Below, one piece after another: positions 47,053 to 55,781 of a stretch of DNA of 64,000 nucleotides. Numbering within the stretch: the first letter of the stretch is position 1; each line of letters opens with the position of its first letter. The position numbers and the translations under genes were made by a program. The notes under the pieces are model-generated. The model did not search any database and was not told where the DNA came from. It saw only the letters and a program-made list of their open reading frames with translations. Source of the DNA: Phytohabitans aurantiacus (GTDB taxonomy: Bacteria > Actinomycetota > Actinomycetes > Mycobacteriales > Micromonosporaceae); assembly GCF_027923225.1 (NCBI RefSeq), contig NZ_BSDI01000049.1:27243-91242 (forward strand), written 5' to 3'.

Positions 47053-49977
47053 ATGGTGCATAATCTCCAGACTGTGAAGGTTTCCCCGCCGTTCGTCGGC
47101 CGCCGCGCGCCGCTGGCTTCGATCGCGTCGGCGTGGAACGCCTCACGCGGGGCACCGCAGTGGGTGGAGGTGCGGGGTCAGCCCGGTGTCGGCAAGACCC
47201 GCTTGTTGACCGAAGCCACCGAGCGGATCCGGACGAAGGGCGGCGCCGTCCACTGGGGACGGGCGACCGAGTTCGAGCAGGACGCGCCGCTGGCGCTGCT
47301 GGCGGACACGCTGGACGGCCGGATGGCCGAGAACCCGCGATGGGTGAGCAGCCGGCTGAGCGAGGAGGAGCACCGGCTGCTGTCGGCCGTCTTCCCCGCG
47401 CTGTCCACAGTGGATGAGGCTACTCACGCGGCGCTGACCGCCGGCGCCGGCACCAGCCGGTACCGGCTGTTTCGAGCCGTACGCTCGCTGCTGGGCATCC
47501 TCAGCGGCGACCACGGACTGGTCCTGCTGCTGGACGACGTCCACTGGGCCGACACCGCGTCGATCGACCTGCTCGGCTACCTGACCCAGCACCCGCCGGC
47601 GGGCCGGATCCTGTTCGCCATCGCCTACCGGCCCGCGCAGGCACCCGTACGGCTGACCGCCGCACTGGCGCGGCTCACCGGCGGCCGGCGACTGATCGAG
47701 GTGGAGCCGCTGTCCACGGACGAGGTGGACGAACTGCTCGGCCCCGATCCCACGCCCGCCCACCGGCGATGGCTCCACGAGGCCGCCGGGGGCAACCCGT
47801 TCTACCTGGAGGCGCTCGCCCGCCTCGGCGAGGCCAGCGTGCGCGAGGCGGACGAGATCGGCGAGTCGCTGCCCGAGGAGACGATGAGGGAGGTTCCGGC
47901 GGCCGTACGGCTGGCGCTGCGTCTGGAACTGGACCGGCTGAGCCCGGAGGCAGACCTGGTCGCCCGGGCCGCCGCGGTCGTCGGAGACGAGTTCGACGCC
48001 ACCACCGTCGCCGCCGCGGCCGGCCTGGACACGGCGCGGGTGCTGGCAGCCTTCGACGACCTGGCCACGCGCGACATCGTCCGCGTCGGGCCGGCGTCGG
48101 GCCGGTTCCGGTTCCGGCATCCGCTCGTACGCCACGCCGCCTACGCGGCCTCGCCTCCCGGCTGGCGGGTGGCGACGCACGGCCGCGTGGCCACCCTGCT
48201 CGCCAGCGTGGGCGCACCGTCCACAGTGCAGGCTCCCCACCTGGTCCGCTCGGCCTGCCCCGGAGACCAGCACGCGGTACGGGTACTGGCCGACGCCGCC
48301 GTCGAGGTGGCCCCGCGCGCCCCGGCCGTGGCGGGACAGTGGCTGCGGACCGCGCTGGAGCTGCTCCCCGACACGCCCGCCACCATCGGGAAACGGCTGG
48401 GACTGCTCACCAAGCTGACCCAGGCGCTCGCGGTCAGCGGCCAACTCGTCGCGGGCCGGGACACCGCCCGGGACGCGCTGCGCCGGCTGGAACCGGACCA
48501 CCCGTGCCGGCGCGAGGTGGTGCGCACCTGCGCCGTGCTCGAACGGCTGCTCGACCAGCCCGCCAACGCACGAGGCGTACTGCTCGCGGAACTCCAGCAC
48601 CTCGCGGACCCCACGGGTGTCGACGCCTTCGCGCTGCGGGTCCGGCTGGCCGTCGAGGACCTGTGGGCGGGTGAGATCCGGGAGGCCGAGGCCACCCTCG
48701 ACTGGGCCGGCGATCTCGTCGCCAGGCACGCCGACCGGTCCACCGAGTTCGCGATCGCCGCGCTGCGCCCGGTGCCCGCGTACGCGGCGGGGCGGATGGA
48801 CCTCGCGTGCGCGTACGCGGCGCGGGCGGGCCAGCTCATGGACAGCGCGACCGACCAGGAGCTCGCGCCGTGGCTCGACGGCGCCGCCTGGTTCTGCTGG
48901 GCGGAGCTGCTGCTCGGACACTACGAAGACTGCCTGCACCGGCTCGGCCGCACCCTCGCCATCGCCCGGGACACCCGCCAGAGCTACATCGTGTCGCCGC
49001 TGCTCAACCTGCACGTGCGCACGCTGGGCCGGCTCGGTCGCCTGCCGGAGGCCCTGGCCTACGCGGACGAGGCGGTCGAGCTGGCCCGGCTACAGGACTT
49101 CCAGCAGGCGCTGGCCATCGCGCTCGGCCACCAGACCATCCTGCTGAGCTGGATGGGCGACTACCGCGCGGCTCTCGACGCGGGCAGGCGCGCCGCCGAG
49201 CTCGGCCGGACCATCCGCCAGTGGTGGGGCGCCGCCGCACGCTCGGCGATCGCGCTTCCGCTCATCTACACCGGCGAGGTCGACCGCGGGCACGAGGTCA
49301 TGAGCGCCGCCTGCGAGGAGTACGAGGCGATGGGCCTCGACCAGACGCAGCACCTGAGCTTCTGCGAGGTGATGGCGGACGCGGAAGCCGCCCGCGGCGG
49401 CACCGCACGCGCTGAGACGTGGGCCACCCGGGCCGCCCGTACGGCCCATCCCGACCTGCCGACACACCAGGCACAGCTCCAGCTCGTCCGCGCACACGCC
49501 CGCTGCGGGCCCGATCCCGCGGCGGCCGCGGACCTCGCCACCCGGGCGGCCGAAACCTTCGCCGCGCTGGATCTCAGGCTCGACACGGGCCGCGCCCGGC
49601 TGCGCGCCGGAACAGCCCACGCCCTGGCCGGCAACCGGCGGCAGGCGCTCGCCGACCTAACCGCCAGCGCCAGCCTGTTCACCGAGTGCGGCGCGCGCGG
49701 CCTGCTCGCGCAGGCCAACCGCGAGCAACGGCGGCTGGGCATCAGGATCCCCGCGCCCAGCACACACCAGGACAGTCCGATGGGCCTGTCCGCACGCGAG
49801 ATCGAGGTGGCCCGGCTCGTCATCGACGGCTGCACCAACCAGCAGATCGCCGACCGCCTCTACCTCAGCATCCGGACCGTCGAGACCCACATGTCCCGCA
49901 TCTTCGCCAAGCTCGAGGTCTCCTCCCGCGTCGGCGTCAGCCGGGTCCTCACCCCCCTGCTCGCACCCACCGACTGA
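47053..49977 (+). CDS. large ATP-binding LuxR-family regulator (LAL type)
   Basis: A 974-residue regulator: N-terminal AAA+ ATPase with Walker A RGQPGVGKTR at about residue 40, Walker B LVLLLDDVHWAD at about residue 165, a winged-helix region (FRHPLVRHAAY), a long TPR-like middle, and a C-terminal LuxR HTH (LSAREIEVARLVIDGCTNQQ, then SIRTVETHMSRIFAKL). The start at 47053 has AGGA close by; a GTG 3 nt later fits spacing better. Such regulators often control nearby transport, cell-wall or antibiotic genes; here the peptide transporter follows convergently and the MurG gene is divergent. Confidence 0.92.
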   Translation: MVHNLQTVKVSPPFVGRRAPLASIASAWNASRGAPQWVEVRGQPGVGKTRLLTEATERIRTKGGAVHWGRATEFEQDAPLALLADTLDGRMAENPRWVSSRLSEEEHRLLSAVFPALSTVDEATHAALTAGAGTSRYRLFRAVRSLLGILSGDHGLVLLLDDVHWADTASIDLLGYLTQHPPAGRILFAIAYRPAQAPVRLTAALARLTGGRRLIEVEPLSTDEVDELLGPDPTPAHRRWLHEAAGGNPFYLEALARLGEASVREADEIGESLPEETMREVPAAVRLALRLELDRLSPEADLVARAAAVVGDEFDATTVAAAAGLDTARVLAAFDDLATRDIVRVGPASGRFRFRHPLVRHAAYAASPPGWRVATHGRVATLLASVGAPSTVQAPHLVRSACPGDQHAVRVLADAAVEVAPRAPAVAGQWLRTALELLPDTPATIGKRLGLLTKLTQALAVSGQLVAGRDTARDALRRLEPDHPCRREVVRTCAVLERLLDQPANARGVLLAELQHLADPTGVDAFALRVRLAVEDLWAGEIREAEATLDWAGDLVARHADRSTEFAIAALRPVPAYAAGRMDLACAYAARAGQLMDSATDQELAPWLDGAAWFCWAELLLGHYEDCLHRLGRTLAIARDTRQSYIVSPLLNLHVRTLGRLGRLPEALAYADEAVELARLQDFQQALAIALGHQTILLSWMGDYRAALDAGRRAAELGRTIRQWWGAAARSAIALPLIYTGEVDRGHEVMSAACEEYEAMGLDQTQHLSFCEVMADAEAARGGTARAETWATRAARTAHPDLPTHQAQLQLVRAHARCGPDPAAAADLATRAAETFAALDLRLDTGRARLRAGTAHALAGNRRQALADLTASASLFTECGARGLLAQANREQRRLGIRIPAPSTHQDSPMGLSAREIEVARLVIDGCTNQQIADRLYLSIRTVETHMSRIFAKLEVSSRVGVSRVLTPLLAPTD

Positions 49978-49994
49978 CCCGCGATCAGCCCTGC

Positions 49995-50957
49995 TCACGG
50001 GGAGGGGAAGTGGCAGGCTACGGCGCCGGAGGGGTCGTCGGAGAGCTGCGGGTCTTCGGTGGCGCAGCGGTCGCGCTGGGTGTCGTCGAGGTCGTCGCGG
50101 TAGCGGGGGCAGCGGCTCCGGAAGCGGCACCCCACGGCCGCCTGGCCCGGCGCCGGCGGGTCGCCCCGCAACAGCACGCGCTCGCGGCGCTCGCGCAGCG
50201 CCGGATCGGGCACGGGCACGGCCGACAGCAGGGCCTTCGTGTACGGGTGGCGGGGCGCCGCGTACAGGGTGTCGCGGTCGGCGAGTTCGACGATGCGGCC
50301 CAGGTACATGACGGCGACCCGGTCGGACAGGTGCCGCACCACCGCCATGTCGTGGGCGACGAAGAGGTACGACAGGCCGTACTCGTCGCGCAGGTCGGCG
50401 AGGAGGTTGACGACCTGGGCCTGTACCGAGGCGTCCAGTGCGGAGACCGGCTCGTCGCAGACCACCAGTTTCGGGCGCAGCGCCAGCGCGCGGGCGATAC
50501 CGAGGCGCTGGCGCTGGCCGCCGGAGAACTCGTGCGGGTACCGGTTGTAGTGCTCCGGGTTGAGCCCGACGCGGGCCATCAGGTCGGCCACCGCCGCCCG
50601 CTGGCCGCCGGGTGGACGTACCCCTTGGATCTTGAACGGGGCGGCGAGGATCGTGCCGGCGGTGTGGCGCGGGTTGAGGGAGGCGATCGGGTCCTGGAAC
50701 ACGATCTGCAGGTCGCGCCGCAGCGGGCGGAGCCTGCGTTCGGAGTACCGGCTGATCTCGTGCCCGTCGAACCGCACGGTGCCGGAGGTCGGTTCGAGCA
50801 GTCGGGTCACCAGGCGGGCGGTGGTGGACTTGCCGCAGCCTGACTCGCCGACCAGGCCGAGGGTCTCCCCCGCCCGTACGGTGAACGAGACACCGTCGAC
50901 GGCCCGCACGCCACCGAAGTCCTTACGCAGGTCACTAACCGACAGCAGATCCGTCAT
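49995..50957 (-). CDS. dipeptide/oligopeptide ABC transporter ATPase (DppF/OppF type)
   Basis: A 320-residue ATPase with Walker A GESGCGKST, Q-loop VFQDPIASLNPR, signature FSGGQRQRLGIARAL, Walker B LVVCDEPVSALD and switch His in FVAHD. The C-terminal oligopeptide extension has the four-cysteine-type pattern (GCRFRSRCPRY, DRCA, VACHF) that can hold an iron-sulfur cluster. It is the last gene of a five-gene operon (permease, binding protein, permease, two ATPases); its start overlaps the stop of the previous ATPase. Confidence 0.93.
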   Translation of the reverse strand: MTDLLSVSDLRKDFGGVRAVDGVSFTVRAGETLGLVGESGCGKSTTARLVTRLLEPTSGTVRFDGHEISRYSERRLRPLRRDLQIVFQDPIASLNPRHTAGTILAAPFKIQGVRPPGGQRAAVADLMARVGLNPEHYNRYPHEFSGGQRQRLGIARALALRPKLVVCDEPVSALDASVQAQVVNLLADLRDEYGLSYLFVAHDMAVVRHLSDRVAVMYLGRIVELADRDTLYAAPRHPYTKALLSAVPVPDPALRERRERVLLRGDPPAPGQAAVGCRFRSRCPRYRDDLDDTQRDRCATEDPQLSDDPSGAVACHFPSP

Positions 50958-51988
50958 GACGTCACCGGTCGCAGCGTCAGGCGTTGCCCGGTGGTGAGGT
51001 GGCAGCGCACCGAGTGTCCGTCTCCACTGTGGACGAGGGCCGGGCGCTCGGTGCGGCATCGGCCGTCCGGTACCTCCTCGTGGTACCCGCATCTCGGCTC
51101 GAAAGCGCAACCGGGCGGCATGGCCAGCAACGACGGTGGCTGCCCGCCGATCGGCGCCAGCCGGTCGCGGCGGTCCTGGTCGACGCGCGGCATCGACCCG
51201 AGCAGTCCCCAGGTGTACGGGGCCTGCGGGCGGGCGAACAGGTCTTCGACGCCGGCCTGCTCGACGCACTGTCCGGCGTACATGACCACCACCGAGTCGC
51301 AGGTCTCGGCGACAACGCCGAGGTCATGGGTCACGAGCAGCACCGCGGAGCCGAACTCGTCGCGCAGGTCCTTGAGCAGTTCGAGGATCTGCGCCTGCAC
51401 GGTGACGTCCAGCGCGGTGGTCGGCTCGTCGGCGATGAGCAGCCGGGGCGTGCACACCAGTGCCATGGCGATCATGACGCGCTGCCGCATGCCGCCGGAG
51501 AACTCGTGCGGGTACGCGTCGTAGCGGCGGTGCGGCTCCGGGATGCCGACCCGGTCGAGCATCTGCGTGGCCCGCTCCCGGGCGGCTCGCTTGCTGACCC
51601 GGTTGTGCACCCGGTACGCCTCGCTGACCTGACTACCGACGGTGTAGTAGGGGTGCAGCGCGGAGAGCGGGTCCTGGAACACCATGGCGAGCTCGGCGCC
51701 GCGCAGCCGGCGCAGTTCGGCCTCGGGCGCGGCGACCAGGTCGCGGCCGTCGAACCGGATCTCGCCGGTGACCCGCGCCCGGGTCCGCCGCAGCAGGCCG
51801 AGGATGGCCTGGCCGGTCACCGACTTGCCGGAGCCGGACTCCCCCACCACGCCGACGATCTCGCCGGGCGCGACGTCGAAGGAGAGCCCGTCGACGCTGC
51901 GCACGATGCCATCGTCGGTCGGGAACTGCACGCGCAGATCGCGCACGCTCAAAAGCGAGTCACCGGGCAGCGTCGTCTCAGCGGGCAT
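50954..51988 (-). CDS. dipeptide/oligopeptide ABC transporter ATPase (DppD/OppD type)
   Basis: A 344-residue ATPase: Walker A GESGSGKSV, Q-loop VFQDPLSALHPYY, signature FSGGMRQRVMIAMAL, Walker B LLIADEPTTALD, switch His in LVTHD, and the C-terminal cysteine motif CAFEPRCGYH and RCHL. The ATG at 51988 lies inside the end of the permease gene (11-nt overlap), showing coupling. It pairs with the DppF-type ATPase to drive import. Confidence 0.93.
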   Translation of the reverse strand: MPAETTLPGDSLLSVRDLRVQFPTDDGIVRSVDGLSFDVAPGEIVGVVGESGSGKSVTGQAILGLLRRTRARVTGEIRFDGRDLVAAPEAELRRLRGAELAMVFQDPLSALHPYYTVGSQVSEAYRVHNRVSKRAARERATQMLDRVGIPEPHRRYDAYPHEFSGGMRQRVMIAMALVCTPRLLIADEPTTALDVTVQAQILELLKDLRDEFGSAVLLVTHDLGVVAETCDSVVVMYAGQCVEQAGVEDLFARPQAPYTWGLLGSMPRVDQDRRDRLAPIGGQPPSLLAMPPGCAFEPRCGYHEEVPDGRCRTERPALVHSGDGHSVRCHLTTGQRLTLRPVTS

Positions 51989-52994
51989 TGCGCACCCTCG
52001 GGTCCAGCACACCGTAGAGCAGGTCGACGACCAGGTTCGCGAACACGATCAGCAAGGCGCCGACGATGGTCACCCCCATGATCACTGGCAGGTCCTGGGA
52101 CGTGATCGCCCGGTACGCGAGCCGCCCGAGCCCCGGGAAGCTGAACAGCGTCTCGATGAGCACCACGCCGCCGAGCAGCGCGCCGACGTCGAGGCCGACG
52201 AGCGTGACGATCGGCGGCAGTACCGCTCGCAGCCCGTGCCGCCCGACGACGGTGCGCGGCGGCAGGCCCTTGGCCCACGCGGTGCGCACGTAGTCCTCGT
52301 TCATCGTCTCCAGCATGGTGGCGCGGGTGAGCCGGGCGTACAGGGCGGCGAACAGCAACGCCAGGCAGATCCACGGCGGCACCATCGCGGCGAACCAGCC
52401 GACCGGGTCCTCGGTGAGCGGCACGTAGTTGATGCCGTCCGGATACAGCCGCAGCCAGGCCGGGCCGGAGGTGAGCAGGTAGATCAGCAGCATGCCGGTG
52501 AAGAACTCCGGCACGGAGACCCCGATCAGCGACACCACCGTGGCCAGCCGGTCGAAGACCGAGCCCCGGCGTACCGCCGACAGCACCCCGGCGGCCACCC
52601 CGAACAGCAGCCACAGCACCGCCGCGCCCAGCGTCAGGCCGAGCGTCACCGGGAACGCCTCGCCGATCATCTCCAGCACCGGCCGGTTCTGGCGGAACGA
52701 GTAGCCGAGGCACGGCGCCGGGCACTCCACCTCGGTGACGCCGTCACTGAGGTCGCGCCCGGCGACGATGCCTGACATGAACGTCCAGTACTGCTCGGGC
52801 AGCGGCTTGTCGAAACCGAACTTCTGGGCGACCGCGGCCGCCTGTGCCTCGCTGGTGGCCTTGCCGGTGTAGTAGAACGCCATGTTGGCACCGGTGAGCC
52901 GCGGGGCCAGCTGGAAGATCGCGAAGGTCACCACGCTGACGACCACCACCACCGTCAGCGCGCCCGCGATCCGCCCGAGCAGGTACCGGAGCAT
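51978..52994 (-). CDS. dipeptide/oligopeptide ABC transporter permease (DppB/OppB type)
   Basis: A 338-residue permease beginning MLRYLLGRIAGALTVVVVV, with six helices and the EAA-like coupling motif YVRTAWAKGLPPRTVVGRHG near residue 250. A large extracytoplasmic insert (about residues 35-110) carries two cysteines in VECPAPCLGY. The ATG directly abuts the stop of the binding-protein gene. Confidence 0.92.
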   Translation of the reverse strand: MLRYLLGRIAGALTVVVVVSVVTFAIFQLAPRLTGANMAFYYTGKATSEAQAAAVAQKFGFDKPLPEQYWTFMSGIVAGRDLSDGVTEVECPAPCLGYSFRQNRPVLEMIGEAFPVTLGLTLGAAVLWLLFGVAAGVLSAVRRGSVFDRLATVVSLIGVSVPEFFTGMLLIYLLTSGPAWLRLYPDGINYVPLTEDPVGWFAAMVPPWICLALLFAALYARLTRATMLETMNEDYVRTAWAKGLPPRTVVGRHGLRAVLPPIVTLVGLDVGALLGGVVLIETLFSFPGLGRLAYRAITSQDLPVIMGVTIVGALLIVFANLVVDLLYGVLDPRVRNAR

Positions 52995-54761
52995 CTACTT
53001 GCCGTCACTGACCCCGAGGTTGACCAGGTCGTACGAGCCAAGATCGGCGCGGAGGTCGACGTTGGTCACGCGCGGGTTCCGGTACAGGAGGAACTTTTGG
53101 TAGAAGTACGGGATGTAGATGGCCCGTTCCATGGTCTGCTTGTCGAGCTCCTGGAAGATCCCGGCCTGCTCGGCGAGCGGTGCGGTGCCGGCGCGCTTGA
53201 TCAGTCCATTGAGGACGTCGTCGTTGACGCTGACGAAGTTGGTGGTGCCCTCGTCCTGGATGCGGGCGCCGTCGACGAGCAGGCTCAGGAAGCCGTTGCC
53301 GCTCGGGTAGTCCGGCGCCCAGCCGATCGCGGCGATGCCGAGTTGCTGCTGCTTCACGTTGGCCGGCGCGCCGATGTAGCTGCCGTAGTAGACGCTCTCG
53401 TCCTGCTGCTTGCCGGTCACCTGGATGCCGACCCGCTTGAGGGCGGCCTGCACGCTGGCGAAGATCTGCGGGTCGGAGCCGGAGTTCGTGTACGCCATCA
53501 CCGTGTCGAAGCCGTCCGGCTTGCCGCACTCCGACAGCTCCTGCTTGGCCTTGTCGAGGTCACCGGTCCAGTCCGCGCCGGACGGGTACGCGTTGGCCTT
53601 GCTGTCGTGGCCCGGAACCGCCGGTGGCAGCAGGGTCGCCGCGAAGTCGCCGCCGAAGCTCCCGCCCGACTGCACCAGCAGGTCCCGCTTGTCCAGGGCG
53701 TACGCGATGGCCCGCCGGCAGTGCACGTTGTCGAGCGAGGGCGCGGTCGGGAAGATGGCGAACAGCCCGACGAAACCGCTGACCGGGTTGTCGGCGTTGG
53801 CTTTCAGGCTCGTGCTGCTGAGGATCTCGGACTGGAACGTCGGCTGCACACCGCCGCCGGCCGCCAGGTCGAGCGAGCCGTTCTTGAGCCGGGCGTCGAG
53901 GTCGTCCGGGTTGCTGAGCAGGGTCAGCGTGATCTTGTCCACCTTGGGCTTGCGCACCTCGTCGGTGTCCTGGCTCCACTGTGGATTGCGGGTCCAGGTG
54001 ACGCTCTGCCCCGGCGTGTACTCGCTCATCACGAACGGACCGGACGCGGTCACCTTGCGGGTGTACGTGCCGCCGGAGTCGTCGGCCTTCGGCACCGGCG
54101 CGGTGGCCGGCAGCGCCATCAGGTAGTCGAAGTCGGCGAACGAACTTGTCAGCTTGAACGTGATGGTCTGCGTGTCCGGCGTCTCGATCCGGCGGAGGCC
54201 ACCGTTCTTGTCCTTGTAGGGCCCCTTGTACGCCGGGTTCCCCTCGGCGTCGCAGGTGTCCAGCAGGCACAGGAAGTACCCAGCCGGCCCGCCCGAGATG
54301 ACGTCGGTGGCCCACATCCGCTGGAAGCCGTACTTGATGTCGGCGCTCGTGATGGCCGCGCCGGAGGAGAACTTCAGCCCGGTACGCAGCTTGTACTTCC
54401 ACACCGTCTTGTCCGCGTTGGACTCGCCCAGGCCGGTTGCCAGGTCTGGCACCAGCTCACCGGCCTTCATCGTGCGGGCCGGATCGCCGTACCCGGGCGA
54501 GGCGACCAGGGTACGCGTCATCAGCCGCTGCATGTTCCAGCAGAACCCGTTGTACGTGGCCGCCGGATCCCACGAGTCGCAGTCGGAGGTGCCGCCGAGC
54601 CGCAGCGTCCCGCCCGTGGCGGTCGAAGCGTTGACGACGCCCTTGCGCGCGGCGTCGAACCCGGCCGCGTCACCGCTCTTGTCCTTGTCCGCCGAAGCCG
54701 AACAGCCGGCCGCGGCGACGAGGGTGGCGGCGACCGCCCCCGCGGATATCAGAAGTCTCAT
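52995..54761 (-). CDS. ABC transporter substrate-binding lipoprotein (family 5)
   Basis: A 588-residue lipoprotein with lipobox AAGC at about residue 19 and a SBP_bac_5 body: GGTLRLGG near the N-terminus, ITSADIKYGFQRMW, the SBP_5 motif AIAYALDKRDLL, and a C-terminal IPYFYQKFLLYRNPRV. Two cysteine pairs (TSDCDSWDP, NGFCWNM and FLCLLDTCDAEGN) may form disulfides. It catches peptides or similar ligands outside the cell and hands them to the permeases encoded on both sides. Ten nt separate it from the upstream permease gene. Confidence 0.93.
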   Translation of the reverse strand: MRLLISAGAVAATLVAAAGCSASADKDKSGDAAGFDAARKGVVNASTATGGTLRLGGTSDCDSWDPAATYNGFCWNMQRLMTRTLVASPGYGDPARTMKAGELVPDLATGLGESNADKTVWKYKLRTGLKFSSGAAITSADIKYGFQRMWATDVISGGPAGYFLCLLDTCDAEGNPAYKGPYKDKNGGLRRIETPDTQTITFKLTSSFADFDYLMALPATAPVPKADDSGGTYTRKVTASGPFVMSEYTPGQSVTWTRNPQWSQDTDEVRKPKVDKITLTLLSNPDDLDARLKNGSLDLAAGGGVQPTFQSEILSSTSLKANADNPVSGFVGLFAIFPTAPSLDNVHCRRAIAYALDKRDLLVQSGGSFGGDFAATLLPPAVPGHDSKANAYPSGADWTGDLDKAKQELSECGKPDGFDTVMAYTNSGSDPQIFASVQAALKRVGIQVTGKQQDESVYYGSYIGAPANVKQQQLGIAAIGWAPDYPSGNGFLSLLVDGARIQDEGTTNFVSVNDDVLNGLIKRAGTAPLAEQAGIFQELDKQTMERAIYIPYFYQKFLLYRNPRVTNVDLRADLGSYDLVNLGVSDGK

Positions 54762-54771
54762 CAGCGCCTCA

Positions 54772-55701
54772 TCAGTTTGTCTTGGGATCGAACGCGTCCC
54801 GCAGGCCATCGCCGAGCAGGTTGCAGGCGAGCACCGTGACGACCACGGTCAGGCCGGGAAAGAGCATGTAGGTCGGTGTGACGGTGAAGACGTGCGACGC
54901 GGAGCCCAGTAACTGTCCCCAGGAGGTGCCCGGCGGTTGGATGCCGACGCCGAGGAACGACAGGGCGGCCTCGGCGAGGATGCGCGTCGGGATGGTGAGG
55001 GTGGCGACCACGAGGATCGGCGAGACGAGGTTCGGCAGGATCTCGGTGCCCAGGATGCGGCGGTCGGAGGCGCCCAGGGCGCGGGCCGCCTCGACGAACT
55101 CCCGCTGCCGCAGCGCGATCACCTGCCCGCGGACCAGCCGGCCCACGTACGGGAAGCCGAAGAACCCGATGACGAGGATGAGCACGAGGGTGCGCAGCCC
55201 GTTGCCGTTCCCCATGCTGCCGAGCACGACCAGCAGCGCGATGGAGAACAGCAGCACCGGGAACGCCAGCAGCACGTCCATGGTGCGGGAGAGCACGCTG
55301 TCGACCCAGCCGCGGAAGTAGCCGGCGCACAGCCCGAAGGCGACGCCGAGCACCACCGACAGCGCGGTGGCGCCGAGCGCGATCAGCAGCGAGGTGCGCG
55401 ACCCGTACAGCAGCAGAGCCAGCAGGTCGCGGCCGGTCTTGGGCTCGACGCCCAGCGGGTGGTCGGCGCTCATGCCGCCGAACGCGCCCTCCGGGAAGCC
55501 GACGTTGTCGAGGCTGAGCAACTCGATGTGGCGTTCGGTGTCGATGCCGAGCAGCGCGCAGACCGCCGGTGCGGCGGCCGACAGGGCCACGATGACGGCG
55601 AGCACCACGGCGCTCGCGACCGCCACCCGGTCCCGGCGCAACCTCCGCCAGGCCAGCCGGGCGGGCGACCGCGCTACCTGCGGTGCCTGGGTTCCCGTCA
55701 T
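54772..55701 (-). CDS. dipeptide/oligopeptide ABC transporter permease (DppC/OppC type)
   Basis: A 309-residue permease, first gene of the importer operon. It has the DppC N-terminal cytoplasmic part (AWRRLRRDRVAVASAVVL), HPLGVEPKTGRDLLALLLYGSR, and the coupling motif REFVEAARALGASDRRILGTE, then LSFLGVGIQPPGTSWGQ. The ATG at 55701 is preferred; a GTG at 55719 is possible. It is divergent from an amidohydrolase operon, so both may share a regulator acting in the 80-bp gap. Confidence 0.92.
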   Translation of the reverse strand: MTGTQAPQVARSPARLAWRRLRRDRVAVASAVVLAVIVALSAAAPAVCALLGIDTERHIELLSLDNVGFPEGAFGGMSADHPLGVEPKTGRDLLALLLYGSRTSLLIALGATALSVVLGVAFGLCAGYFRGWVDSVLSRTMDVLLAFPVLLFSIALLVVLGSMGNGNGLRTLVLILVIGFFGFPYVGRLVRGQVIALRQREFVEAARALGASDRRILGTEILPNLVSPILVVATLTIPTRILAEAALSFLGVGIQPPGTSWGQLLGSASHVFTVTPTYMLFPGLTVVVTVLACNLLGDGLRDAFDPKTN

Positions 55702-55732
55702 GACCTCAAGTAATGTCACATACAGATCATGC

Positions 55733-55754
55733 TGTCAACGCCGTTCTTGTAACG
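55733..55754. promoter_or_regulatory. possible shared operator between importer and amidohydrolase operons
   Basis: TGTCAACG (55733-55740) and TTCTTGTAACG (55744-55754) resemble TTCTTCAACG (61542-61551) and TTCTGTAACG (61566-61575) upstream of the D-aminoacylase operon. A TATAGT -10-like hexamer for the amidohydrolase gene follows at 55755. The two pairs might be sites of one regulator that links the operons. Confidence 0.25.
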
Positions 55755-55781
55755 TATAGTTCTTCCGCGGGAGGTGCTCAG

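Noticed and set aside
46785..47063. 92-codon ORF with Pro-Glu-Leu-Lys-Pro repeats
   Set aside because: It overlaps the LuxR start, has Arg/Pro-rich shadow composition and no suitable ribosome-binding site.
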